Of a stretch of 64,000 nucleotides of DNA, positions 35,030 to 43,612 are shown piece by piece. Within the stretch, counting starts at the first letter, position 1. The number at the start of each line of letters is the position of its first letter. The DNA lies in contig NZ_ATXK01000013.1 of NCBI RefSeq assembly GCF_000421645.1, forward strand, positions 1 through 64,000, in the 5' to 3' direction. This DNA is from Aurantimonas coralicida DSM 14790. GTDB taxonomy: Bacteria; Pseudomonadota; Alphaproteobacteria; Rhizobiales; Rhizobiaceae. The position numbers and the translations under genes were made by a program. A model generated the notes under the pieces. It saw only the letters and a program-made list of their open reading frames with translations. It ran no database searches and was not told the origin of the DNA.

Positions 35030-36529
35030 TCAGGCAGGCGCCGTTCGGCGCCTGGCGAGCATGTCGCGGATGATCGGGAAGGCCAGGACCAGCAGTGTCA
35101 GCACCGCGATGGTGACCGAGATCGGCCTGGTGACGAAGACCAGCCAGTCGTTCTGCGAGATGAGCAGGGCCAGCCGCATGTTCTCCTCCGCCATGGGCCC
35201 GAGGATCAGGCCGAGCACGGCCGGGGCAAGCGGGAAGTCCAGCCGCTCCATGGCATAGCCCAGAAGGCCGAAGCCCAGCATCATGTAGAGATCGAACATG
35301 GAATTGTTGATCGAGTAGACGCCGACGGCCGTCAGGCCGGCGATGAGGGGCACCAGCAGTACCCGCGGCAGTCGCAGCACATGGATGAACACGCGCGTGC
35401 CGATAATGCCGCCGATGAACATCAGCAGCGCCGAGGTCACGAACATCTGGATCATGAAGCCGTAGACGACGTCCGGATAGTCGCGGAACAGCGCCGGGCC
35501 GGGCCGCAGGCCGTGGATCAGGAGGCCGCCGAGGATGACGGCGGCGACCGAGCTGCCCGGCACGCCGAGGGTCAGGGCCGGGACAAGGGCGGCGGAATTG
35601 TCGGCATTGTTGCCGCATTCGCCGGCGGCGACGCCTTCCGGCGAGCCTTCGCCGAATTCATCCGGCGTCTTGGAGGCGCGCTTGGCTTCGTTGTAGGACA
35701 GGAAGGCGGCGATGTTGCCGCCGGCGCCCGGAAGCAAGCCGACGATGACGCCGATGATCGACGAGCGCGTCCAGGTCTTCCACAGCCGCCGCCAGTCGTC
35801 GAACATGCCGTGGCTGGATTTCACCCGCAGCTTGTCGCGGCTGATTCCCGTCTTTACCGCCTCCTCGGCCATCGCGATGGCCGGGGGGATGGCGTAGAGG
35901 CCGGTCAGCAGCACGACGATGTTGAAGCCGTCATAGAGATTGATGTTGCCGAAGGTGAAACGCTGCGCGCCGGTGATCGTGTCGATGCCGATGCAGCCGA
36001 TCAGGAGGCCGATGCAGGCGGACAGGACGCCCTTGATCGGGTTCTTGCCGACGAAGACGGCAATGGCCGACAGGCCGAAGATACCGACCCAGAAATATTC
36101 CGCCGGGCCGAAGGCCAGGGTGACGCGGGCCAAAGGCGGCGCCAGCGTCATCAGGACGACGGCGCTGACCATGCCGCCGATGGCCGAGGAGACCACCGCG
36201 ATCTGCAGGGCGCGTCCGGCCTCGCCCTTCTGGGCCATGGGGTAGCCGTCGAAGGTGGTGACGATCGAGGCCGGGGTGCCGGGAATGCGCAGCAGCACGG
36301 CCGGGATCGCGCCGCCATACATGGCGCCGTTGTAGATGCCGGCCATCATGCCGAGCCCGACCAGCGGATCGAGCCCGAAGGTCAGCGGAATGAGAACGGC
36401 GATGCCCATGGTCGCAGACAGGCCGGGCAGGGCGCCGATGGCGATGCCCAGCACCACGCCCGCCACCATGGCGAAGAGATTCGCTGGCTGGAAGACATAG
36501 GGAAGGGCGTGAAGGAGCGGTTCGAACAC
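35030..36529 (-). CDS. TTT-family large membrane subunit (TctA-like permease), second copy
   Basis: This is the 499-residue main permease of a second tripartite tricarboxylate transporter. The duplicated TctA signature appears as IGALPGLSATMGIAVLIPLTF near residue 32 and LLPGAGGNIAAFLSYNEAKR near 265. RIPGTPASIVTTFDGYPMAQKG and LGVPGSSVAAVILGGLLIHGLRPGP are also present. The start is GTG at 36529. It follows TctB by 27 bases on the minus strand. The receptor gene is divergent rather than in the same operon. Sequence differences from the first TctA suggest a different ligand. Confidence 0.94.
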   Translation of the reverse strand: MFEPLLHALPYVFQPANLFAMVAGVVLGIAIGALPGLSATMGIAVLIPLTFGLDPLVGLGMMAGIYNGAMYGGAIPAVLLRIPGTPASIVTTFDGYPMAQKGEAGRALQIAVVSSAIGGMVSAVVLMTLAPPLARVTLAFGPAEYFWVGIFGLSAIAVFVGKNPIKGVLSACIGLLIGCIGIDTITGAQRFTFGNINLYDGFNIVVLLTGLYAIPPAIAMAEEAVKTGISRDKLRVKSSHGMFDDWRRLWKTWTRSSIIGVIVGLLPGAGGNIAAFLSYNEAKRASKTPDEFGEGSPEGVAAGECGNNADNSAALVPALTLGVPGSSVAAVILGGLLIHGLRPGPALFRDYPDVVYGFMIQMFVTSALLMFIGGIIGTRVFIHVLRLPRVLLVPLIAGLTAVGVYSINNSMFDLYMMLGFGLLGYAMERLDFPLAPAVLGLILGPMAEENMRLALLISQNDWLVFVTRPISVTIAVLTLLVLAFPIIRDMLARRRTAPA

Positions 36530-36556
36530 GTCAGGAACTCCGAATGGCCGCTGGTG

Positions 36557-37015
36557 TCAGTAGAACATGCCGTGCGGCAGCGGCCGCTCGAACACGAGGA
36601 TGAAGACCACGTAGACCAGCACCAGGAAGCTCACCGTGGCGGCGGCCAGAAGGCGATAGTCCCGGAAGCCGAGAGCGAGGGCGAGGGCGACGATGAGGAT
36701 CGCCGTTGCCACGAAATAGCCGAGGGTGCTGATGGCCACGACGTAGGCGATGAACGCCCCGAAGGTGATCAGGAAGTTCCGCGAATTGCGGAAGAAGGGC
36801 TGGTTCAGCTTGGGGTCCGTGGCCGCCGCGGGGGCCCGGCCGGACCGCAGCGGCACCGTGCGCAGGAGCATCAGGACCGCGCACAGGGCCATGACGGTGC
36901 TGATCATCCGCGGGAAGATCATCGACTTGAAGGGCAGTGAACCCGAGGCGACGAACACGCTGACCGCCAGCAGCAGCAGCGCCACCGCGCCAATTCTGTC
37001 CTTGATGTAAGTCAT
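36557..37015 (-). CDS. TTT-family small membrane subunit (TctB-like), second copy
   Basis: This is the 152-residue small membrane subunit with four hydrophobic segments: AVALLLLAVSVFVASG, MISTVMALCAVLMLL, a pair near FGAFIAYVVAISTLGYFVATAILIV, and the C-terminal AAATVSFLVLVYVVFILVF. The function is assigned from topology and from the TctA gene directly downstream. It is divergent from the TctC receptor at 37210. The intervening region holds a perfect inverted repeat. Confidence 0.88.
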   Translation of the reverse strand: MTYIKDRIGAVALLLLAVSVFVASGSLPFKSMIFPRMISTVMALCAVLMLLRTVPLRSGRAPAAATDPKLNQPFFRNSRNFLITFGAFIAYVVAISTLGYFVATAILIVALALALGFRDYRLLAAATVSFLVLVYVVFILVFERPLPHGMFY

Positions 37016-37034
37016 CCCAAGTATCCGTTATCAG

Positions 37035-37058
37035 ATTCCGGTATGAAGTCTCCGGAAT
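37035..37058. promoter_or_regulatory. ATTCCGG-N10-CCGGAAT inverted repeat, candidate operator
   Basis: This is a perfect 7-bp palindrome with a ten-base spacer, just upstream of the TctB start (37015) and 150 bases before the divergent TctC. The position suits joint control of both halves of the transporter. No adjacent regulator gene is present. Confidence 0.4.
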
Positions 37059-37209
37059 ACGCAGTGTGTTCTTCGAGATCTAACGAGCAGTCTTCCATAA
37101 AACGCATTTTTCGTGATTTCAATGTTTACATCTTCATAGGATTATTCCACGCTATTGCGATTCCCGGCGAGGTGCCGGGAAGTTCAGACCAGAAGCAGTG
37201 GAGGAAACC

Positions 37210-38184
37210 ATGCGAATATTCAGGGCAATCGCGGCAGCGGGCCTGGCGGTGTCGGCGCTGGCCATGGGCGCGTCGGGCAGCGCCGCGGCCGAATATCCCG
37301 AGCGCAACGTCACCATGTATGTGGCCTACTCGCCCGGCGGCGGCACCGACGTCATGGCGCGCACCCTCATTCCCTATCTGGAGAAATATCTGCCGGGCGA
37401 CGGCTCCATCGTCGTCGAGAACAAGCCGGGCGCCGGTGGCGAGATCGGCTTCACTGCCATCGCGACCGCCGAGAATGACGGCTACAGCATCGGCATGATC
37501 AACGTGCCGGCCGTCGTCACGCCGCTGATCCAGCGCACGCCCGGCTACGACCTCGACAGCTTCGAAACCCTGGGCAATGTCGTTTCCGATCCCGGCACCA
37601 TCGTCGTGCGCGAGGATTCCGAATTCCAGACGCTGGACGATCTCGTGACCTATGTCCGCGAGAATCCCGGCTCGCTGCCGATCGGCAATTCCGCCATCGG
37701 CGGCTCGACCCATACGGCGCTGCTGCGCTTCCTCGGCATGGCCGATCTGGAAGTGACCCATGTGCCGTTCCCGGGCTCCGCGCCGAGCCGCACCGCGCTT
37801 CTGGGCGGGCATGTGGCGGCGTCGATCATGGGGCTCGGCGAGGCCGGCCCGTATCACCAGGAAGGCAAGCTGCGGATCTTGGGCACCATGGCGTCCGAGC
37901 GCTGGGACGAAGTGCCGGAGGCCCCGACCTTCAAGGAGCTGGGCTATGACATCGTGGCCGGCTCCGATCGCGGCCTCGTCGCGCCGGCGGGCATTCCCGA
38001 GGATGCGGCCACGGCGCTGGCCGAGGCCGTGCGCCAGGCGGTCGCCGATCCGGAGTTCCAGGAGGAGGCACGCAAGCAGCTCCTGCCGCTGAACTACCTG
38101 CCGCCGAAGGAGCACCGGGAGCATCTCGCCGAGACCCTGACCAAGATGGAAGAGGTCTGGGAGCGCACGCCCTGGGGTAAGTGA
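37210..38184 (+). CDS. TTT-family (Bug/TctC) periplasmic carboxylate-binding protein, second copy
   Basis: This is a 324-residue solute receptor, divergent from its TctB and TctA partners. A signal peptide with cleavage after ASGSAAA is followed by the family opening ERNVTMYVAYSPGGGTDVMAR, ENKPGAGGEIGF, HVPFPGSAPSRTALLGGHVAAS and SDRGLVAPAGIP. GTGGAGGAAACC supplies the ribosome site. It is much more like the orphan receptor at 39603 than the receptor at 13395, sharing long identical blocks. This points to a local duplication. Confidence 0.93.
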   Translation: MRIFRAIAAAGLAVSALAMGASGSAAAEYPERNVTMYVAYSPGGGTDVMARTLIPYLEKYLPGDGSIVVENKPGAGGEIGFTAIATAENDGYSIGMINVPAVVTPLIQRTPGYDLDSFETLGNVVSDPGTIVVREDSEFQTLDDLVTYVRENPGSLPIGNSAIGGSTHTALLRFLGMADLEVTHVPFPGSAPSRTALLGGHVAASIMGLGEAGPYHQEGKLRILGTMASERWDEVPEAPTFKELGYDIVAGSDRGLVAPAGIPEDAATALAEAVRQAVADPEFQEEARKQLLPLNYLPPKEHREHLAETLTKMEEVWERTPWGK

Positions 38185-38200
38185 GCTTCTAACAGGAACA

Positions 38201-38226
38201 CCCCTGCCGCATTCGCTGCGGCGGGG
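38201..38226 (+). terminator. GC-rich hairpin after the TctC gene
   Basis: CCCCTGCCGCA pairs with TGCGGCGGGG across a TTCGC loop, with one G-U pair. It lies 17 bases after the stop. There is no U-tract. Confidence 0.5.
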
Positions 38227-38439
38227 GAACGGTCCGGACGTCTGCGAAGACCGGCGGGCCCGCAGCGCGAACGCGCCGGCGCTGCCGGACGTTGTCATGC
38301 GCATGTCTCTGCCGGCCTCGAGCAACCGTACACTCCTCCCATGGCCAGCCGGCTGAACGCCGGTCTGCGACCGTTTCCCGGCTCCAGACTACGACGGTAT
38401 ACAGAAGTCTACAAGAGGTGATCCGGCGTACGGCCGCGG

Positions 38440-39339
38440 TCAGCCGGGACTGCTCGCGCGCGCAATCAGCGTGGTGACGGCCTCCGGCGCTTCGTACGGG
38501 GCCCAGTGCCCGACACCCGGCAGCACGGTCTGACGCGCGGAGGGCAGCATGTCGCGCAGGATCGCGAGTCGTTCCCCATGTTGCGGGGAGACGACGTCGT
38601 GCTCCCCGTAGATCGCGATCAGCGGGCAGGCGATGCTGGCGACGGCATCGCCGAGCGCGGTGCTGCGGGAGACTAGACGGCTGGGCGTGCGCGCCCGCGG
38701 GACGTTCAGCGCCTGGATGCGAACCGCCAGATCGTCGATCAGCGTGGCATCGTGGATCATCATGGCGGCGAGATTGTCCCGATGGGCCGCCATGAGCGAC
38801 GCCTCGGTCGGGTGATTGCGGACCGACCGCGTGGCCAGGGGCCCGGTCGGCAGCAGCCCGAGGCCCGGCGCGCCGACGATCACCAGGGCCGTGGCCAAGC
38901 GGCCGAGCTGCGCCGCCATGGTCGCGGCGATGACGCCGCCGAAGGAGAAGCCGGCGAGGGCAACCGGCTGTTCCCCGCAGAGCGTGTTCAGCCCGGCCAG
39001 CACCGGTGCGGCGACGGCTTCGGCCGCGGCGGTGCCCGCCGCCGGAGCGTCGTCGAGGCCGGCGGATTCCCCGAAGCCCGGCAGATCCGGCACCAGGAGC
39101 CGGTGATGCCGCGCCAGGGCCGGGATCGCCAGCAACCAGTGCAACCAGGAACCATGCCCGCCGTGCAGCAGCGCCAGCGGCGGCCCGTCGCCGAAGACCC
39201 GCCAGGCCATCGTGCCGGCGCCGCAAGGCGTCTCGATCCGCGTGCCCGCCGCTTCCACGGCGGCGATCACCGCATCCGGGTCCTGTTGCCGGCGGCCGGC
39301 GAGCATCGCAGCCGCGTGGTCCAGGGGGTCCTGTTGCAT
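38440..39339 (-). CDS. alpha/beta-hydrolase
   Basis: This is a 299-residue hydrolase of the alpha/beta fold. The oxyanion-hole region is LLHGGHGSW at 58-66. The nucleophile elbow GFSFGG has Ser132. The acid residue lies in YGEHDVVSP, and the catalytic His is in GVGHWAPYE. Substrates in this family range from esters and lactones to C-C bonds. It is a single gene between the second and third TctC genes on the opposite strand. It has no signal peptide, so it is cytoplasmic. Hydrolysis of an imported ester or lactone is a guess. Confidence 0.88.
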   Translation of the reverse strand: MQQDPLDHAAAMLAGRRQQDPDAVIAAVEAAGTRIETPCGAGTMAWRVFGDGPPLALLHGGHGSWLHWLLAIPALARHHRLLVPDLPGFGESAGLDDAPAAGTAAAEAVAAPVLAGLNTLCGEQPVALAGFSFGGVIAATMAAQLGRLATALVIVGAPGLGLLPTGPLATRSVRNHPTEASLMAAHRDNLAAMMIHDATLIDDLAVRIQALNVPRARTPSRLVSRSTALGDAVASIACPLIAIYGEHDVVSPQHGERLAILRDMLPSARQTVLPGVGHWAPYEAPEAVTTLIARASSPG

Positions 39340-39602
39340 CGTCTGGTCAGTCCTTCAATGCGGGTTCGACGGGTGGCGCGACGGACATGCGGGGCCGGCG
39401 ACAGGCCGTGCGACGGGGGCGTGATCGGCGCGCGGAGCGGTCATGCGGATGATTGTATCCTATTGTGTTCTGTCGTGCGCTTTGTCTATGTTGCCACGAC
39501 GCGATGCGGGAGGTCCATGCAGGGCGACAGGCAGCCGGCACCGGCTGCCGTCGCTTTCGGGAGCGCATCGACGGCACGATTTTCCGAGTGGAGGAGACGA
39601 CA

Positions 39603-40568
39603 ATGAGCTTACGTACCAAGATCGCGGCAGCGCTGGCGGGCACGCTGATGCTGGCCGGAGCCGCCCATGCCCAGGGGTACCCGGAGCGGGACATCACCGT
39701 CATCGTCGGCTATTCCGCCGGCGGCGGCACCGACGTGATGGCGCGCACCGTGGCGCCGTTCCTCGAGAAATATCTCGGCAACGGCGTGTCCGTGGTCGTG
39801 GAGAACAAGCCGGGCGCCGGCGGCGAGCTGGGCTTTACCGCGATCGCCAATGCCAATCCCGATGGCTACACGATCGGGATGCTGAACATCCCGTCCTTCA
39901 TCAACCCGATCATCGAGCGTGAGCCCGACTACACGATCGATTCCTTCGAGCCGGTGGCCAACATCGTCTCCGACGGCACCACGCTGGTCGTGCGCGAGGA
40001 CAGCCAGTTCAAGACGCTGGATGACTTCATGTCCTATGTGAAGGAGAATCCGGGCGTGATGCCTGTCGGCAATTCCTCGCTCGGCGGCGCGACCCACACC
40101 TCGCTGCTGCGGGTTCTGACGCCGAACGATCTGGAAGTGACGCATGTGCCGTTCCCGGGCGCCGCGCCGAGCCGCACGGCGCTGCTCGGCGGTCACGTCG
40201 CCGCCTCGGTGATGGGGATCGGCGAGGCCGCGCCTTACGTGACCGACGGCACGCTGCGGGCGCTGGCGACGATGCGCGCGGAACGCTGGGACCAGCTGCC
40301 GGACGTGCCGACCTTCAAGGAGCTGGGCTATGACGTGGTCGCCGGCTCCGATCGCGGTCTCGCCGCTCCGGCCGGCATTCCCGACGAGGCCCGCGACGCG
40401 CTGGTCACGGCCGTCGACAAGATGATGCAGGACGAGGAATTCCAGGCGGCCGCCAAGAAGCAGGACCTGCCGCTGAACTTCCTGCCGCCGAAGGAATATG
40501 GCGAGCACATGCGCTCCACCAAGGAGCAGATGCAGGCGCTCTGGGAGAAGGCGCCCTGGATCCAGTAA
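39603..40568 (+). CDS. TTT-family (Bug/TctC) binding protein, third copy without adjacent permease
   Basis: This is a 321-residue periplasmic carboxylate receptor. A signal peptide with cleavage after GAAHA is followed by ERDITVIVGYSAGGGTDVMAR and ENKPGAGGELGF. It shares long near-identical blocks with the receptor at 37210, including VTHVPFPG, PSRTALLGGHVAAS, PTFKELGYD and VAGSDRGL. GGAGGAGAC precedes the ATG. No TctA or TctB gene adjoins it, so it may share the permease at 35030-37015. A strong terminator follows. It lies upstream of an enoyl-CoA hydratase/CoA-transferase pair. Confidence 0.93.
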   Translation: MSLRTKIAAALAGTLMLAGAAHAQGYPERDITVIVGYSAGGGTDVMARTVAPFLEKYLGNGVSVVVENKPGAGGELGFTAIANANPDGYTIGMLNIPSFINPIIEREPDYTIDSFEPVANIVSDGTTLVVREDSQFKTLDDFMSYVKENPGVMPVGNSSLGGATHTSLLRVLTPNDLEVTHVPFPGAAPSRTALLGGHVAASVMGIGEAAPYVTDGTLRALATMRAERWDQLPDVPTFKELGYDVVAGSDRGLAAPAGIPDEARDALVTAVDKMMQDEEFQAAAKKQDLPLNFLPPKEYGEHMRSTKEQMQALWEKAPWIQ

Positions 40569-40593
40569 TTCGAGACCAGATTGCCAACCAAGC

Positions 40594-40621
40594 ACGGCCC
40601 CCCGTCCGCGGGGGGCCGTTT
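40594..40621 (+). terminator. intrinsic-like terminator after the third TctC
   Basis: ACGGCCCCCC pairs perfectly with GGGGGGCCGT across a six-base loop, followed by a short TT. It lies 26 bases after the stop. Confidence 0.75.
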
Positions 40622-40646
40622 GCGTCAACGGATCAGGACGACGACC

Positions 40647-41438
40647 ATGCAGGACAGTAACGCAGCCATTCTCTGCGACGTGGCGGACGGCATCGCGACC
40701 GTCACCCTCAACCGGCCGGACAAGCGCAACGCCATCGACGACGCGACGCGCGTCCTGTTGATCGACATTCTCGAACGGCTGAACGTCCAGGAGGAGGTCC
40801 GGGCCATCGTCCTCACGGGAGCCGGCAGCGCGTTCTGCGCCGGCGGCGACATTGCCGGCATGAAGGCGCGGCTCGACGCGCCGATCGGTCAGGTCGGCAT
40901 CAATGGCTGGAAGCGGCAGAAATCGACGCACCGGGCCATCTCGACGATGAACAATATCGACAAGCCGACGATCGCGGCGGTCAACGGACCGGCCTCGGGC
41001 CTTGGCTGCGATCTGGCGCTGGCCTGCGACTTCGTTATGGTCTCGGCAGAGGCGAGCTTCGCCATGGCCTATCGCAAGCGCGGCCTGATCCCGGATGGCG
41101 GCGGCCTGTATTTCCTGCCGCGGCGGGTCGGCCTGCCGCGCGCCAAGGAGCTGATCTATTCGGCCCGCACGGTCGCGGCGGACGAGGCGCTGGCCATCGG
41201 GCTGGCCGACCGGCAGGCGGCGGGCCCGCTTCTGGACGAGGCGCGCGCCTGGGCCGGGGAGCTCACCCGCGGCTCGATGATCGCCATGGCGTTGTCGAAA
41301 TCGATCCTCAACCGCGCCCTCGACCTGCCGGCCGAACAGATCTTCGCACTCGGCTCGGAGGCCCAGTCGATCTGCTACGCCTCCGACGAGCACCGCGACG
41401 CGGTGCGCGCCTTCCTCGACAAGAAGAGCGCCAAGTGA
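40647..41438 (+). CDS. enoyl-CoA hydratase/isomerase family protein
   Basis: This is a 263-residue crotonase-fold protein. It has NRPDKRNAIDD near residue 24, the first oxyanion loop GSAFCAGGDIAGM and the second loop NGPASGLGCDLALACDF. Crotonases hydrate, isomerise or cleave acyl-CoA thioesters. The usual acidic catalytic residues of hydratases are not obvious in MAYRKRGLIPDGGGLYFLP, where isomerase- or decarboxylase-like variants also fit. Its stop overlaps the CoA-transferase start (GTGA at 41435), so it acts on the CoA ester made by that enzyme. Confidence 0.9.
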   Translation: MQDSNAAILCDVADGIATVTLNRPDKRNAIDDATRVLLIDILERLNVQEEVRAIVLTGAGSAFCAGGDIAGMKARLDAPIGQVGINGWKRQKSTHRAISTMNNIDKPTIAAVNGPASGLGCDLALACDFVMVSAEASFAMAYRKRGLIPDGGGLYFLPRRVGLPRAKELIYSARTVAADEALAIGLADRQAAGPLLDEARAWAGELTRGSMIAMALSKSILNRALDLPAEQIFALGSEAQSICYASDEHRDAVRAFLDKKSAK

Positions 41439-42631
41439 CCGGCACCGGTCTGGCGAGCCCGCCATTCGAGGGGCTGAAGGTCGTCGAGCTCGCGCAGGGC
41501 GTCGCCGCGCCCTATTGCGGCATGATGCTGGCCCAGAACGGCGCCAGCGTCACCAAGATCGAGCCCATCGGCTATGGCGACTGGAGCCGCGGCCTCGGCA
41601 AGCGGGTGGACGACTTTTCCGCCGAGGCGATTGTCCTCAATCGCGGCAAGCGTTCGCTGGCCCTCAATCTGAAGGCGCCGGAGGGACGCGAGACCGCCCT
41701 GCGGCTCTTGGAGCAGGCGGATGTGGTGATCGAGAATTACCGGCCCGGCGTCACCAGCCGGCTCGGCCTGGACTATGCCAGCGTGGCGGCTCGCAACCCG
41801 TCCGTCGTCTATGCCACCGTCACCGGCTTCGGCGAGACCGGCCCGAACAGGGACCTGCCGGCCACCGACACGGTGATGCAGGGCTATACCGGCTTCATGT
41901 CGATCAACCGCGATCTCGCCGGCGTGCCGCGCCGGCTCAACATGCTGGCGATCGACATTTCCACCGGGCTCTATCTCGCCCAGGCCGTGTCGGCGGCGCT
42001 CTACCGCAAGGCCGTCAAGGGCGAGGGCACGCATCTGCGCACCAGCCTCCTGGAATGCGCCATGGCCTTTCAGGAAGCGCGGATCGTCGCCGAGATCTTC
42101 GATGGCGCGGCGGTCAAGCCGGTCGGGGCGCCGGTCGGCACCTTCCCGACGGCGGACGGCTATCTGAGCCTGAATGCCCGGCGCGATGCGCATTTCGCCA
42201 AGCTGGTGACCATTACCGGCACGCCGGAATGGCTGGAGGATGCGCGCTTTGCGTCCGAACAGCAGCGCGTCGCCAATGCGGCCGACCTCAACGCGCTGGT
42301 CGCGCCGCATGTCGCCGCGCATCCGACGCGCTGGTGGCAGGAGAAACTGTCCGAGGCCGATATCCTGCACGCCAAGGTGCATGATTACCGCGAGCTGATG
42401 GAGGACCCGCAGGTCGTCGAGATGGAGGCGATCGGCTGGGCCGAACTGAACGGCCTCGGCCGTCTGCCGGCGACGCGGCTTCCTGGCCTGGCGAAGCCGT
42501 CGGAGCGCGATGCCGCGCTCGCCACCCCGCCGAGGGTGGGGGAAGGCGGCCGTGCGGCACTGGCCGAGGCCGGCTTCGACGAGGCCGAGATCGCGGCGCT
42601 TTCCGCGAGCGGCGCGGCGGCTTTCGCCTGA
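41435..42631 (+). CDS. CaiB/BaiF-family (type III) CoA transferase
   Basis: This is a 398-residue CoA transferase that moves CoA between carboxylic acids. The opening FEGLKVVELAQGVAAPYCGMML, the CoA-binding IEPIGYGDWSRG and the segment PATDTVMQGYTG with the probable catalytic Asp145 are in family order. The GTG start overlaps the hydratase stop. With the hydratase it forms an acid-activation and acyl-CoA processing pair, downstream of the third TctC receptor. Confidence 0.92.
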   Translation: MTGTGLASPPFEGLKVVELAQGVAAPYCGMMLAQNGASVTKIEPIGYGDWSRGLGKRVDDFSAEAIVLNRGKRSLALNLKAPEGRETALRLLEQADVVIENYRPGVTSRLGLDYASVAARNPSVVYATVTGFGETGPNRDLPATDTVMQGYTGFMSINRDLAGVPRRLNMLAIDISTGLYLAQAVSAALYRKAVKGEGTHLRTSLLECAMAFQEARIVAEIFDGAAVKPVGAPVGTFPTADGYLSLNARRDAHFAKLVTITGTPEWLEDARFASEQQRVANAADLNALVAPHVAAHPTRWWQEKLSEADILHAKVHDYRELMEDPQVVEMEAIGWAELNGLGRLPATRLPGLAKPSERDAALATPPRVGEGGRAALAEAGFDEAEIAALSASGAAAFA

Positions 42632-42650
42632 ACCGGGCGAAGCCTCGCAA

Positions 42651-43610
42651 TCAGCCCAGCGACGGGGCGTCCGGCGTCAGTCGACGGATGGGCGCTCCGG
42701 CCTGGAAGGCGGCGATGTTCTCGACCATCTGACGGTAGAACACGCCCATGTTCTCGCGCGAGACATAGCCGACATGGGGCGTCAGGACGAGGTTCGGCAC
42801 GCCGCGCAGCGGATCGTCCGCCGGCAGCGGCTCTTCGTCATAGACATCGATGGCGGCGCCGGCGATCCGGTTGCCTTCGAGCGCCGCGACCAGCGCTGGC
42901 GTCTCGACCAGCCCGGCCCGGGCGGCGTTGACGAGAAAGGCCGAGGGCCGCATCGCGCCGATCGCCGCGGCGTCGACGATGTGCCGGGTTCGCTCCGACA
43001 GGGTCAGATGCACCGTCACCACGTCGGCGGTTGCGAAGAGTTCGTGCTTGGAGACGCGGCGGGCGCCGCCGGTCGCGGCCGCCTCGTCGGTCAGGTTCTG
43101 GCTCCAGGCGACGACCTCCATGCCGAAGGCCGGCGCGATCGCCGCAACGCGGCTGCCGAGGCGGCCGAGGCCGACCACGCCGAGGCGCCTCCCGGCCAGC
43201 AGTGTGCCGAGCCCGGTCTGCCAGCCGCCGGCCTTCATCGCCGCGTCGTTCTGCGGGATGCGCTGGGCAAGGGCGAGGATCAGTGCCCAGGTGAGTTCCA
43301 CCGTGCCGCCGCCATGGCTCTCGGTGCCGCAGACGATGATGCCGCGCTCGGCAGCCGCCTCGAGATCGATCCGCATGTTGCGGCGCCCCGCGGTCACGAT
43401 GAGCCGGAGATCCGGCAGTGCCGCGATGACGCTGCGGGGCAGGGCGGTGCGCTCGCGCATCAGGCAGACCGCATCGAAGCCGGCCAACGCCCGCGGGAGA
43501 TCCTCCTCGCGGATGTGGCGGGTGACGAAGGTGATCTCGGCGTCGAGCTGGTCCCAGGGCGCCAGGTCGCGGGCCGTGTCCAGCCAGTCGTCGAGTATGG
43601 CGATCTTCAT
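42651..43610 (-). CDS. D-2-hydroxyacid dehydrogenase family protein
   Basis: This is a 319-residue NAD(P)-dependent dehydrogenase or reductase of the D-isomer-specific family. The Rossmann motif is VVGLGRLGSRV near residue 145. Catalytic Arg is in NAARAGLV, Glu in DVYDEEPLP and His in TPHVGYVSRENMG. The ESHGGGTVELTWALILAL helix is typical. The start lies two bases after the EamA gene stop on the same strand, so transport and conversion of one small acid may be coupled. It is convergent with the CoA-transferase gene. Confidence 0.92.
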   Translation of the reverse strand: MKIAILDDWLDTARDLAPWDQLDAEITFVTRHIREEDLPRALAGFDAVCLMRERTALPRSVIAALPDLRLIVTAGRRNMRIDLEAAAERGIIVCGTESHGGGTVELTWALILALAQRIPQNDAAMKAGGWQTGLGTLLAGRRLGVVGLGRLGSRVAAIAPAFGMEVVAWSQNLTDEAAATGGARRVSKHELFATADVVTVHLTLSERTRHIVDAAAIGAMRPSAFLVNAARAGLVETPALVAALEGNRIAGAAIDVYDEEPLPADDPLRGVPNLVLTPHVGYVSRENMGVFYRQMVENIAAFQAGAPIRRLTPDAPSLG

Positions 43611-43612
43611 CG

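Noticed and set aside
33512-36940. 1142-codon open frame across the MmgE/PrpD gene, terminator and TctAB
   Set aside because: It overlaps three well-supported genes, reads through a perfect terminator and is dominated by R, D, G and Q. It is a product of GC-rich third positions.
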